Source: Nocardioides sp. SYSU D00038 (lineage in GTDB: Bacteria > Actinomycetota > Actinomycetes > Propionibacteriales > Nocardioidaceae). From it: 64,000 bases of DNA. Below, piece by piece: positions 50,995 through 59,272 of the stretch. The position numbers and the translations under genes were made by a program. The notes beneath the pieces were generated by a model. It saw nothing but the letters and a program-made list of their open reading frames with translations, was not told where the DNA came from and did no database searches. Every line of letters starts with the position of its first letter. Position 1 is the stretch's first letter. The DNA is taken from the NCBI RefSeq assembly GCF_016924665.1, contig NZ_JAFFJT010000016.1:248001-312000 (forward strand), read 5' to 3'.

Positions 50995-53238
50995 TCAGGG
51001 GAACCGGAGCGCCAGCAGCGTGGTGTCGTCGTCGCCGCCGCCGGGGGCACCGCGCAGCACCGACTCGACCCAGCCGTCGAGCGGTCCGTCACCGGGGCCG
51101 GCGCCGGCGGTGGCGCGCAGCTGCCGCAGCGACTCGGCGAGGTCGGTGCCCCGCCGCTCGACCAGGCCGTCGGTGTAGAGCAGCAGCGAGCCGCCCGGTG
51201 GCAGCTCGACCACGGTGCCGGTGGAGGTGCCCGAGCCGAGGCCGAGCAGCGGCCGTTGTGCGACCGCGACGTCGATCGGGCCGTCCGGGCCGAAGACCAG
51301 CGGCTGGGGGTGGCCGGCGCTGCACAGCTCGACCCGACGGGTGCCCCGGTCGACGACCGCGACCACCGCGGTGGCGACCTGCTCGCCGAGCATCTCCGCG
51401 ACCAGGTGGTCGAGGAGGTCGAGCGCGGCCGGGGTGGTCGCGCCGCCGTAGAGGTAGGCGCGCAGGGCCGTGCGGACCTGGGTCATCGCGGCCGCGGCGC
51501 CCACCCCGTGGCCGGCGACGTCGCCGACCACGAACGCCAGGCGCTGGTCGTCGACGGCGACGGCGTCCCACCAGTCGCCGCCGAGCTGGTGCTCCGAGGC
51601 GGGCAGGTAGCGCACGGCCAGGTCGATGCCCGGGAACTGCGGTGGCCGCGGCGGCAGCACGCTGCGCTGCAGCGACTCGGCGAGCGCGATCTGCTCCCGC
51701 GACCGCTGCAGCAGCAGGCCGTTGACGTGGGCGCGGAGCCCGGTCGCGACGTCCTCGACCCACGGCTCCCAGGGCCGGCTGTGCCCGCGCACCACCTCGC
51801 GCCACGCGTCGAAGCTGCGCCGGGGCGAGAGCCGCACGGTGTCGTCGTCGCCGAGCGCGACCTCCTTCTCGTCGGGATCGCCGCCCCAGGAGACCATCTC
51901 GACCAGCTCGGGCCGCAGCCACACCAGCCAGCGCTCGGGCGAGGAGCCGATGACCAGCGCGCCGGCGGCGCTCGGCGTGGTCGCGAGCTCGGGCACCAGG
52001 CCGGCCAGGTGGTCGGTGGTCACGGGCACGCCGTCGAGCCCGTCGGGCATCGCGGCCACGATGCGCTGCACGTCGGCGGGGTCGGGCACCGCCCCGGCGG
52101 TGACGTAGGCGTCGTCGTAGCGCAGCGCCACCCCGGTCGCACCCACCAGCCGCAGCAGCTCGGGGTCGGAGACGATCGCCTCGAAGGTCTGCTCCGGCGA
52201 CGCCGCGATCCGGGTGGTGACCCGGGCCAGGGCGTCGCGGGCCAGCAGCGCGGCCTCGCGCGCGTCGGCCCGCTCGCGGTCGGCGATCTGGGCCGAGGCC
52301 ACCTGGCCGAGGAACGACGCCGCGGCGCGCGCGTCCTGGGCGGGGCGGTGCGACCCGGAGTAGTGGTGGCAGGCGATCAGGCCCCACAGCTCGTCGTCGA
52401 TCACCAACGAGACCGACATCGAGGCGGTGACGCCCATGTTGCCGAGGTACTCCAGGTGGATCGGCGAGACGCTGCGCAGGGTCGAGTGCGTGAGGTCCAG
52501 CGGCGCCCCGTCGTCGTCGACCACCGGGTGCAGCCGCACCGGCTCGTAGTCGACGTCGGCGATCAGCCGGGTCCAGTTCAGGGTGTAGAGCCGGCGGGCC
52601 TGGGCCGGGATGTCGGAGGCGGGGTAGTGCAGGCCGAGGAAGGAGTCGAGGTCGTCGCGCTTCTGCTCGGCCACCACCTCGCCGTTCCAGTGCCGGTCGA
52701 AGCGGTAGACCATCACCCGGTCGAACTCCGTGAGCGCGCGCACCTCGACGGCCAGCTGGGCGACCAGGTCGTCCACGGTCGCGTGCGAGGAGAGCCGGGC
52801 CATCGCGGAGCGGGCCGACTGGTAGCTGAGCAGCGTCGAGCGCGGCCGGCCGAAGGTCTCGAGCTCCACCACGATCCGCCGGCCCGAGCGGTGGACGACG
52901 ACGTCGACCTCCTCGCCGGCGAGCCGGCCGCCCCGGCCGCCCTCGAGCACCACGACCAGCGGCTCGTGGACGGCCCACTCCTCGATGCGGTCGCGCACCT
53001 GCGCGGCCACCGGCTCGCCGAGCACCTCGGCCAGGGTGCGTCCGAGCGCGTCGTCGGCCTCGATGCCCAGCATCGTGCCGCTGTTGGCCGAGGTCATCAC
53101 CACCCGGTGGGTCTCCTCGTCGAGCGCGAGCAGCACGCCGTGGGGCTGGATCGCGCCCGGCACGTGGATCGGCTCGCGGTCGCACGTCGAGAGGTCGACG
53201 GCGGGGTACGCAGGGGTGTGCGAGGCGGACGCCGTCAC
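50995..53238 (-). CDS. bacteriophytochrome with SpoIIE-type PP2C phosphatase output
   Basis: A 747-aa red/far-red photoreceptor fused to a serine phosphatase. PAS-GAF-PHY region: Cys19 (STCDREPIHVPGAIQPHG) is the expected biliverdin attachment site. The chromophore motif PASDIP is at 206-211; SVSPIHLEYLGNMGV and CHHYSG supply the His residues; the PHY tongue has PRRSF (472-476). The output domain from about 515 is SpoIIE-like, with metal Asp residues in GGDWWD (555), VVGDVAGHG (573), YTDGLVER (690) and GGDDDTT. There is no histidine kinase. Light should therefore control dephosphorylation of a partner, most likely the STAS proteins next door. No biliverdin-forming heme oxygenase gene is in the window. 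Confidence 0.9.
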   Translation of the reverse strand: MTASASHTPAYPAVDLSTCDREPIHVPGAIQPHGVLLALDEETHRVVMTSANSGTMLGIEADDALGRTLAEVLGEPVAAQVRDRIEEWAVHEPLVVVLEGGRGGRLAGEEVDVVVHRSGRRIVVELETFGRPRSTLLSYQSARSAMARLSSHATVDDLVAQLAVEVRALTEFDRVMVYRFDRHWNGEVVAEQKRDDLDSFLGLHYPASDIPAQARRLYTLNWTRLIADVDYEPVRLHPVVDDDGAPLDLTHSTLRSVSPIHLEYLGNMGVTASMSVSLVIDDELWGLIACHHYSGSHRPAQDARAAASFLGQVASAQIADRERADAREAALLARDALARVTTRIAASPEQTFEAIVSDPELLRLVGATGVALRYDDAYVTAGAVPDPADVQRIVAAMPDGLDGVPVTTDHLAGLVPELATTPSAAGALVIGSSPERWLVWLRPELVEMVSWGGDPDEKEVALGDDDTVRLSPRRSFDAWREVVRGHSRPWEPWVEDVATGLRAHVNGLLLQRSREQIALAESLQRSVLPPRPPQFPGIDLAVRYLPASEHQLGGDWWDAVAVDDQRLAFVVGDVAGHGVGAAAAMTQVRTALRAYLYGGATTPAALDLLDHLVAEMLGEQVATAVVAVVDRGTRRVELCSAGHPQPLVFGPDGPIDVAVAQRPLLGLGSGTSTGTVVELPPGGSLLLYTDGLVERRGTDLAESLRQLRATAGAGPGDGPLDGWVESVLRGAPGGGDDDTTLLALRFP

Positions 53239-53291
53239 GTGGCACCCCCACGGGTGGAGCCGCTGGCCGCGGCGGGCCCTAGTCTCGGAGG

Positions 53292-53633
53292 GTGACCGAG
53301 CGCCCGTTTGCCTGCACCGTCGAGGACGGCGTCCTCAACGTCGCCGGCGCGCTCGACGAGCTGGCGATCATCACCCTGCGCAACGCGGTCGCCGAGCACA
53401 GCTCGGAGCACACCCGCGACCTGGTGGTCAGCCTCGACGAGGTCGACTACCTGCCGAGCGTCGCGATCGGCGTGCTCACCCGCGCCATGTCGCGCGCGCA
53501 GACCTCGGGCGCGGAGCTCACCCTGGTGGCCCGTCCCGGATCGATGGCCCAGCGCGTGCTCGGCATCAACGGCCTGCCGCACCGGCCGACGATCGCCGCC
53601 GTGCAGGGCGACGAGTCCGGCCTCCTGGCCTGA
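53292..53633 (+). CDS. STAS-domain anti-sigma factor antagonist
   Basis: A 113-aa STAS protein. The strand-helix pattern ends in VVSLDEVDYLPSVAIGVLTRAM, where Ser56 in the LPSVAIG loop is the predicted phosphorylation site. GSMAQRVLGINGLPHRP closes the domain. Unphosphorylated forms bind an anti-sigma kinase and free the sigma factor. TAGTCT lies 6 nt before GTG 53292. It is divergent from the phytochrome-phosphatase gene (53 bp apart) and convergent with the HATPase gene. Confidence 0.85.
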   Translation: MTERPFACTVEDGVLNVAGALDELAIITLRNAVAEHSSEHTRDLVVSLDEVDYLPSVAIGVLTRAMSRAQTSGAELTLVARPGSMAQRVLGINGLPHRPTIAAVQGDESGLLA

Positions 53634-53635
53634 GG

Positions 53636-54055
53636 TCACGCCCGGCCCCCGAGGAACGTCGCCGCCAACCACGCCGTGACGCAGGTGCCGTCGGAGTCGT
53701 CGACGGTCCACATCGCGCTGAGCGCCTCGACCATGGCCAGCCCCCGACCGCGCTCGGCGAGGGTGTCGACCTGCTGCACGGTGGGCCGCGAGTCGCCGCC
53801 GCCGTCGCGGACGCTGAGCCGCAGGTGCCGGTCCTCGAGCGCGAAGACGACCTCGAGCCGACCGTCGGGCGTGGGGCGGCCGTGGTCGAGCGCGTTGGCG
53901 ACCAGCTCGCCGAGCACGATCACGGCGTCCTGGGCGAGCGGACGGGGCACCTGGGCCCCGTCGAGGAACTCGTGCAGCCGGAGCCGGGCCTCCCTGCTGG
54001 AGCCGGTGGCGAAGGGCAGGCGCAGCGCCGAGGTGATGTCGTCCCCCATGCGCAT
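53636..54055 (-). CDS. anti-sigma factor kinase (HATPase_c, RsbW/SpoIIAB-like)
   Basis: A 139-aa GHKL-type serine kinase without a sensor domain. N box ELVANALDHGRP (Asn54), G1 box VRDGGGD (Asp84) and G2 box AERGRGLAMVEAL are all present. It is expected to phosphorylate STAS partners and hold a sigma factor. ATG 54055 follows the stop of the upstream STAS gene by 13 nt; GTG 54058 and ATG 54049 are alternatives. The cognate sigma factor is not in this cluster. Confidence 0.83.
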   Translation of the reverse strand: MRMGDDITSALRLPFATGSSREARLRLHEFLDGAQVPRPLAQDAVIVLGELVANALDHGRPTPDGRLEVVFALEDRHLRLSVRDGGGDSRPTVQQVDTLAERGRGLAMVEALSAMWTVDDSDGTCVTAWLAATFLGGRA

Positions 54056-54068
54056 CACGCCGCGTGGC

Positions 54069-54377
54069 TCAGCTGGTGCGGTGGGGCAGGCCGCAGACGG
54101 TGAGCACCCGCTGGGCGACCGAGCCCTCGGTGGCGAGGAGCTCGAGGTCCACTCCCGACTCCTCGGCGCGCCGGCGCGCCGCGGCGACGACGCCCACGGC
54201 CAGGCTCGGGAAGTAGTCGACCGCACCCAGGTCGACGACCAGGTCGCGGGTGAAGCCCTCCGAGTGCTTCTCCAGCTCCTCGCGCAGCTGGGGTCCGGTC
54301 GACTCGTCGACCTCGCCGGTGACGGTCAGGACCGCGGTGTCGGCGTCGTAGGAGGTGGTGAGGGTGTCGGCATCCAC
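54069..54377 (-). CDS. STAS-domain anti-sigma factor antagonist
   Basis: A 102-aa STAS protein: VLTVTGEVDESTGPQLREELEKH, VVDLGAVDYFPSLAVGVVAAA with predicted phospho-site Ser58, and GSVAQRVLTVCGLPHRTS. TAGGCT lies 6 nt before GTG 54377. Co-directional with, and just upstream of, the HATPase gene, it is probably that kinase's immediate partner. Confidence 0.85.
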   Translation of the reverse strand: MDADTLTTSYDADTAVLTVTGEVDESTGPQLREELEKHSEGFTRDLVVDLGAVDYFPSLAVGVVAAARRRAEESGVDLELLATEGSVAQRVLTVCGLPHRTS

Positions 54378-54483
54378 GGGCGCAGCCTAACGCCTCCACC
54401 CGCGCGGGGTGGTGGCCCGACCCGCCCTCGGCGCCCACGCTCATCCGAAGGGGTGACGCCGGACGGCGGGCTAGGGTCACGGG

Positions 54484-54792
54484 GTGAGGTCTCGGGAGCT
54501 TCGCGTCGACTTCGACGCCGAACGGCGTCGGCTGGTCGTCACCGGCGACGTCGACGAGCGCTCGCTGGGTGCCCTGCGCGGCGCCCTCGCGACCTACGGC
54601 TACGAGCGGCGCGACGACCTCGAGGTCGACCTCTCCGGCGTCACCCACCTGCCCAGCGTGGCGATCGGCGTGCTGGCGGTGGCGCTCAAGACCTCCGACG
54701 TGGTCGGCTGCCGGCTCGACCTGGTGGCCCAGCAGGGCTCGGTCGCCCAGCGCACGCTGGAGATCTGCACCATTCCCCATCGCCGGACCTGA
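54484..54792 (+). CDS. STAS-domain anti-sigma factor antagonist
   Basis: A 102-aa STAS protein, third of the cluster: LVVTGDVDERSLGALRGALA, VDLSGVTHLPSVAIGVLAVAL with predicted phospho-site Ser58, and GSVAQRTLEICTIPHRRT. All three STAS proteins share the (L/F)PS(V/L)A(I/V)GV loop. TAGGGT lies 6 nt before GTG 54484. It is divergent from the previous STAS gene. Confidence 0.85.
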   Translation: MRSRELRVDFDAERRRLVVTGDVDERSLGALRGALATYGYERRDDLEVDLSGVTHLPSVAIGVLAVALKTSDVVGCRLDLVAQQGSVAQRTLEICTIPHRRT

Positions 54793-54818
54793 CCCTGCCG
54801 CCGGGCACGGACGCGCCG

Positions 54819-55331
54819 TCACAGGGCTCGGATGCGCTGGAAGTTGCGGCCGCCGCGGCCGAAGGAGGCCAGCACCGCGTCGGGCACCTCGGTGGCGGTC
54901 TCCCACCGGCACGGCCGCACGTGCACCAGGTCGACCTCCCGCGCCGCCTCGGCACCGTCGTGGTGCCACCAGCCGGTCACCAGGCCGTGGTGGAAGGTGC
55001 CCTCGTAGAGGGTCCACACCACCGAGCCGAGCGGCACCTCCATGAACCGGCGCAGCCGCCGGGCCACCCGCAGGCCGTGCTCGCGGCAGGTGGCGTCGAG
55101 CGCCTCGTCGGCGTCCCGCGGAGGTACGGCGAGCCGCCCGCCCATGCCGACCAGCCCGAGGCGCAGCGCCCGCTCGACCGCCCGGTGGGCGTCGACCGCG
55201 TCGTCGCGCGAGCGCATCGGGGCCCGGAAGTGCGCCACCGCGACCCCGACGCGAGGCTGCTCCTCGTCGATCGGGTGCCACACGCCACGGCAGTCCTCGA
55301 ACCCCGTGACCGGTGCTGCGCCGGGCCACAT
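54819..55331 (-). CDS. hypothetical protein
   Basis: A 170-aa soluble protein that I do not recognise. Notable segments are GVAVAHFRAPMRSRDDAVDAHRAVERALRLGLVGMGGRLAVPP, TCREHGLRVARRLRRFMEVPLGSVVWTLYEGTFHHGLVTGWWHHD and DLVHVRPCRWETATEVP. It is rich in Arg, His and Trp, and the FHHGLVTGWW block may be a binding surface. A weak -10 (TACCTG) lies 6 nt before the ATG. It stands alone between the STAS gene and cca. Confidence 0.6.
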   Translation of the reverse strand: MWPGAAPVTGFEDCRGVWHPIDEEQPRVGVAVAHFRAPMRSRDDAVDAHRAVERALRLGLVGMGGRLAVPPRDADEALDATCREHGLRVARRLRRFMEVPLGSVVWTLYEGTFHHGLVTGWWHHDGAEAAREVDLVHVRPCRWETATEVPDAVLASFGRGGRNFQRIRAL

Positions 55332-55391
55332 GTGACGCAGGTACCCGCACCCGCCGGTGGGGAATCCCCCGATGTCGGTGACAGGAGGGGG

Positions 55392-56843
55392 TCAGGAGCG
55401 CGAGGCCCACCACTCCAGCAGCGCGGTGCGGGCCTCGTCCTCGGTCATCGGGCCCCGGTCGAGCCGCACCTCGAGCAGGTGCCGGTAGGCCGCCCCGACC
55501 TCGCGACCCGGGCCGATCCCGAGGATCTCCATGATCTGGTTGCCGTCGAGGTCGGGCCGGATGGCGTCGAGCTCCTCCTGCTCGCGCAGCCGGGCGATCC
55601 GGGCCTCGAGGTCGTCGTAGGTGCGTCGCAGCCGGTCGGCCTTGCGCTGGTTGCGGGTCGTGCAGTCGGCGCGGGTGAGCACGTGCAGCCGCTCGAGCTG
55701 CTCGCCGGCGTCGCGGACGTAGCGGCGCACCGCCGAGTCGGTCCACTCCCCCGAGCCGTAGCCGTGGAAGCGCAGGTGCAGCTCGACCAGGCGCGCGACC
55801 GCCTCGACCTCGTCGTTGGAGAACCGCAGCGCCCGCATCCGCTTGCGGGTCAGCTTGGCGCCCACCACGTCGTGGTGGTGGAAGGTCACCGAGCCGTCGT
55901 CGAGGAACCGCCGGGTGCGGGGCTTGCCGACGTCGTGCATCAGCGCTGCCAGCCGCGAGACCAGGTCGGGGCCGCCCCCGGGCAGCCGCGACTCGAGGTC
56001 GATCGACTGCTCCAGCACCGTCAGCGTGTGCTCGTAGACGTCCTTGTGGCGGTGGTGCTCGTCGCGCTCGAGCGCGAGCGCGGGCAGCTCGGGCAGCACC
56101 CGCTGGGCCAGGCCGGTCTCGACGAGCAGGCTCAGACCGCGCCGGGGGTGGGGCGCCAGCACCAGCTTGACCAGCTCGTCGCGCACCCGCTCGGCGGAGA
56201 TGATGTCGATCCGGTCGGCCATCGCGGTCATCGCGGCCACCACCTCGGGCGCGACCTCGAAGCCGAGCTGGGCGGCGAACCGGGCGGCCCGCAGCATCCG
56301 CAGCGGGTCGTCGGAGAACGAGTCCTCGGGCCGGCCGGGGGTGCGCAGCACCCGGTGGGCGAGGTCGACGACACCGCCGTGGGGATCCTCGACCTCGCGG
56401 CCCGGGAGCCGGACCGCCATCGCGTTGACGGTGAAGTCGCGCCGCCCGAGGTCGCCGTCGAGCGAGTCGCCGTACGCCACGTCGGGCTTGCGGGAGTCGG
56501 GGTCGTAGCTCTCCGAGCGGTAGGTGGTGACCTCGACGGTCCACTCGCCCTTGCGGCAGCCGATGGTGCCGAAGTCGCGGCCCATGTCCCACAGCGCATC
56601 GCCCCAGCCGCCGAGGAGCCGCTCGGTCTGCTCGGGCCGGGCCGAGGTCGTGAAGTCGAGGTCGACGTGGTGGCGGCCGAGCATCGCGTCGCGCACGGGC
56701 CCGCCCACCAGCGCCAGCTCGTGGCCGGCGGCGGCGAAGAGGCGACCGAGGTCGTCGATCACCGGCGCGATCCGGTCCAGCTCCCGCGTGACCGCGCGCT
56801 GCACCTCGACGATGCTCAGGGGCTGGTTCTCGGCGTCGGACAC
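55392..56843 (-). CDS. cca: CCA tRNA nucleotidyltransferase
   Basis: A 483-aa class II nucleotidyltransferase that adds or repairs the 3'-CCA of tRNAs. Head domain: LALVGGPVRDAMLGRHHVDLDFTT (GG and DxD catalytic site), RRDFTVNAMAVRL, DDPLRMLRAARFAAQLGF and ERVRDELVKLVLA. An HD phosphohydrolase domain follows (YEHTLTVLEQSI, RLAALMHDVGKP, FHHHDVVGAKLTRKRM). GTG 56843 is the start. The order cca - DUF6049 - murJ - sigM is conserved near the origin in actinobacteria. Confidence 0.93.
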   Translation of the reverse strand: MSDAENQPLSIVEVQRAVTRELDRIAPVIDDLGRLFAAAGHELALVGGPVRDAMLGRHHVDLDFTTSARPEQTERLLGGWGDALWDMGRDFGTIGCRKGEWTVEVTTYRSESYDPDSRKPDVAYGDSLDGDLGRRDFTVNAMAVRLPGREVEDPHGGVVDLAHRVLRTPGRPEDSFSDDPLRMLRAARFAAQLGFEVAPEVVAAMTAMADRIDIISAERVRDELVKLVLAPHPRRGLSLLVETGLAQRVLPELPALALERDEHHRHKDVYEHTLTVLEQSIDLESRLPGGGPDLVSRLAALMHDVGKPRTRRFLDDGSVTFHHHDVVGAKLTRKRMRALRFSNDEVEAVARLVELHLRFHGYGSGEWTDSAVRRYVRDAGEQLERLHVLTRADCTTRNQRKADRLRRTYDDLEARIARLREQEELDAIRPDLDGNQIMEILGIGPGREVGAAYRHLLEVRLDRGPMTEDEARTALLEWWASRS

Positions 56844-56917
56844 GGGGGCGCAGTCTATTCGCTCGCGGTGGTCCCCGGCGCCGCGGCCGGGGGTCGCGCC
56901 ACGGGTAGGGTCGCGGC

Positions 56918-59272
56918 ATGGTCCGCCGGTCACTGCTGCCTGCCCTCGTGGCGGCCGCCGCGGGCCTGGTGGCCACCGTGCTCACCCCGGCCGCGGGCCA
57001 CGCCGACGACGCCCGGACGGCGGTGCGCGCCGCTCCTCCGGTCACCCGAGCCGCTCCGGCGGTCGACACCCCGCTCTCGGTCGAGCTCGACTCGCTGACC
57101 CCCTCCACCATCCCGACCCGCGGGCAGATCCGGGTCTCGGGCACCGTCACCAACCTCGACGACGTGCCGTGGACCACGGTCAACCTCTACGCCCTGGTCT
57201 CCGCCGAGCCGATGACCACCGCCGCCGAGCTCTCCGCGGCGGCCCAGCTGCCGCCCGACGTCGCGGTCGGCGAGCGGATCACCGACCTGCCGCGGGCCAT
57301 GGACACCGTGCCGGAGCTGCTGCCCGGCGACAGCACGTCGTTCTCGTTCTCGGTGCCGCGCAGCCGGCTCGGCCAGCTGCGGCCGGGCGTCTACTGGTTC
57401 GGCGTGCACGCCCTCGGTCAGGGCCCCGACGGCCGCGACACCAACGCCGACGGCCGGGCCCGCACCTTCCTGCCGCTGGTGCCGCAGCGGCAGGGCGGGG
57501 CGGCCGCCGCCACGGTGCCCGGCGCGGTCGTGGTGCCGCTGCGGCGCGGCATCGAGTACGACGCCGACGGGTCGGTGCGCGACCTGCGCGGCTGGACCCA
57601 GGCCCTCGGCCCGGGCGGCCGACTGCGCTCGCTGGTCGACTTCGGCACCGCCTCGGGCGAGGAGTCGGTGAGCTGGGTGGTCGACCCCGCGCTGGTCACC
57701 GCCGTCCGCCGGATCGCGGCCGGCAACCCGCCGCGGTCGCTGGCCCCCACGCTGCCGCCGGAGGAGGAGAAGCCCTCCGCGTCGCCGTCGGCGTCCGGGG
57801 CGACCCTCACCCCCGACGCCACCGACCCCGAGCTCGACCCGCCCGACGCCTCGCTCGACGGCGGCGGAGACGGCGACGAGCAGGGCGGGAACGACGACGG
57901 GAGCGACGGCGGGGGCGGCGACGGCGGCGACGGCGGGGGTGAGCCCCGGATGCCGGAGCTCACCGCGCTGGAGGCGGAGGCGGCGGCCACCGCCCAGGTC
58001 TGGCTCGACCGGCTCGAGGCGACGCTGCCACGCGACGAGGTGCTGACCCTGCCGTTCGGCGACGTCGACGTCGCCGCCGCGGCCAAGCACGACCCCGAGC
58101 TGCTCGACCGCGCCGAGCAGCGCAGCGGCAGCCGCCTGGCGCCGTGGGACCTGCCCGCCACGCCGGTGGTCTCCTCGCCCAGCGGCTTCCTCGACCTCGC
58201 GGCGCTCCGCACGGCCTCCGACGACAGCACGGTGCTGGTGACCGACCAGCTGTTCGCCGCGCAGGAGACCGGGCCGGTGCCGACGGTCGTCGACGTCGCG
58301 GGCCGGCGGGTGGTCGTGACCTCCTCGGGCGCCGCGTCTGGCGGCCCGCTGCCGGGCGACCCGCTGGCCACCGTGGCGTTCCGCCAGCGGATCCTCGGCG
58401 AGGCCGCGGTGCGTGCGCTGTCTGCCGACCCGCAGCCGCTGGTGGTGATGCTCCCCCACGACTGGAACCCCGTCTCGGCGACCGGCTTCTTCTCCGGGCT
58501 CGACGTCCCGTGGTTCGACCTCGGCTCGCTGCGCAGCATCTCCTCGCGCCCCGCCTCGAGGCTGGCGGACACGGCGATCGTCTACCCCGAGCGCCAGGCC
58601 GACACCGAGGTGCCGGCCTCGGGCTTCGCGGCCGCCCGGTCGCTGATCGGCGCCGGCACGTCGCTCCAGGCGATCCTCACCCGCAACGACGCCGTCGCCG
58701 CCACGGTCGCGGGCCAGGCGCTCACCACCACCTCCTACGCCGCCCGCCGGCGGCCCGAGCGGTTCCGCGAGTCCGCGGCCGCCGCGGAGGAGTGGGTGGC
58801 GGACCGGCTCGGCGAGGTCACCGTCGACGCCCCGGTCGCGGTCACGCTCTCCAGCGAGAGCGGCAAGTTCCTCGCCACGCTGACCAACGGGCTGGCCCAG
58901 CCGGTGCGGGTCGGCCTCCAGGCCCGCACCGACGACGGCCTGGAGATCTCCGGGCCGGGCAGCGTCGACATCGCCGCCGACGGGCGGGCCGCCGTGCTCC
59001 TCGACGCCCGCACCCAGGAGCGCGGCGTGCAGCTGCACCGGGTGGTGCTCGAGGTCACCGACCCCGAGGGCACCGCGATCGGCGCCAGCGACGACCTGTC
59101 GCTGCGCTCGGCGCAGGTGAGCGACGTGATCTGGCTGTTCATGGGCACCGGTGCGGCGCTGCTGTTCTCGGCGATCGGCTTCCGGCTCTACCGCCGGGCC
59201 CGGCGCGCGCGCCGGGCGGCCGACGACGAGCCGGTCGACCCACCCGTCGACGAGCCGGTCGACGCGCCATGA
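56918..59272 (+). CDS. DUF6049 family exported membrane protein
   Basis: A 784-aa protein. The signal peptide RRSLLPALVAAAAGLVATVLTPAAGHA precedes an extracytoplasmic region of Ig-like (IRVSGTVTNLDDVPWTTVNLYALVS) and alpha/beta segments, with an acidic Gly/Asp-rich disordered linker at about 285-345. One C-terminal TM helix (VIWLFMGTGAALLFSAIGFRLY) and a short basic/acidic tail end it. The family always neighbours murJ in actinobacteria and is assumed to act in cell-wall synthesis; biochemical role unknown. TAGGGT lies 6 nt before the ATG; the stop overlaps the murJ start (ATGA). Confidence 0.82.
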   Translation: MVRRSLLPALVAAAAGLVATVLTPAAGHADDARTAVRAAPPVTRAAPAVDTPLSVELDSLTPSTIPTRGQIRVSGTVTNLDDVPWTTVNLYALVSAEPMTTAAELSAAAQLPPDVAVGERITDLPRAMDTVPELLPGDSTSFSFSVPRSRLGQLRPGVYWFGVHALGQGPDGRDTNADGRARTFLPLVPQRQGGAAAATVPGAVVVPLRRGIEYDADGSVRDLRGWTQALGPGGRLRSLVDFGTASGEESVSWVVDPALVTAVRRIAAGNPPRSLAPTLPPEEEKPSASPSASGATLTPDATDPELDPPDASLDGGGDGDEQGGNDDGSDGGGGDGGDGGGEPRMPELTALEAEAAATAQVWLDRLEATLPRDEVLTLPFGDVDVAAAAKHDPELLDRAEQRSGSRLAPWDLPATPVVSSPSGFLDLAALRTASDDSTVLVTDQLFAAQETGPVPTVVDVAGRRVVVTSSGAASGGPLPGDPLATVAFRQRILGEAAVRALSADPQPLVVMLPHDWNPVSATGFFSGLDVPWFDLGSLRSISSRPASRLADTAIVYPERQADTEVPASGFAAARSLIGAGTSLQAILTRNDAVAATVAGQALTTTSYAARRRPERFRESAAAAEEWVADRLGEVTVDAPVAVTLSSESGKFLATLTNGLAQPVRVGLQARTDDGLEISGPGSVDIAADGRAAVLLDARTQERGVQLHRVVLEVTDPEGTAIGASDDLSLRSAQVSDVIWLFMGTGAALLFSAIGFRLYRRARRARRAADDEPVDPPVDEPVDAP

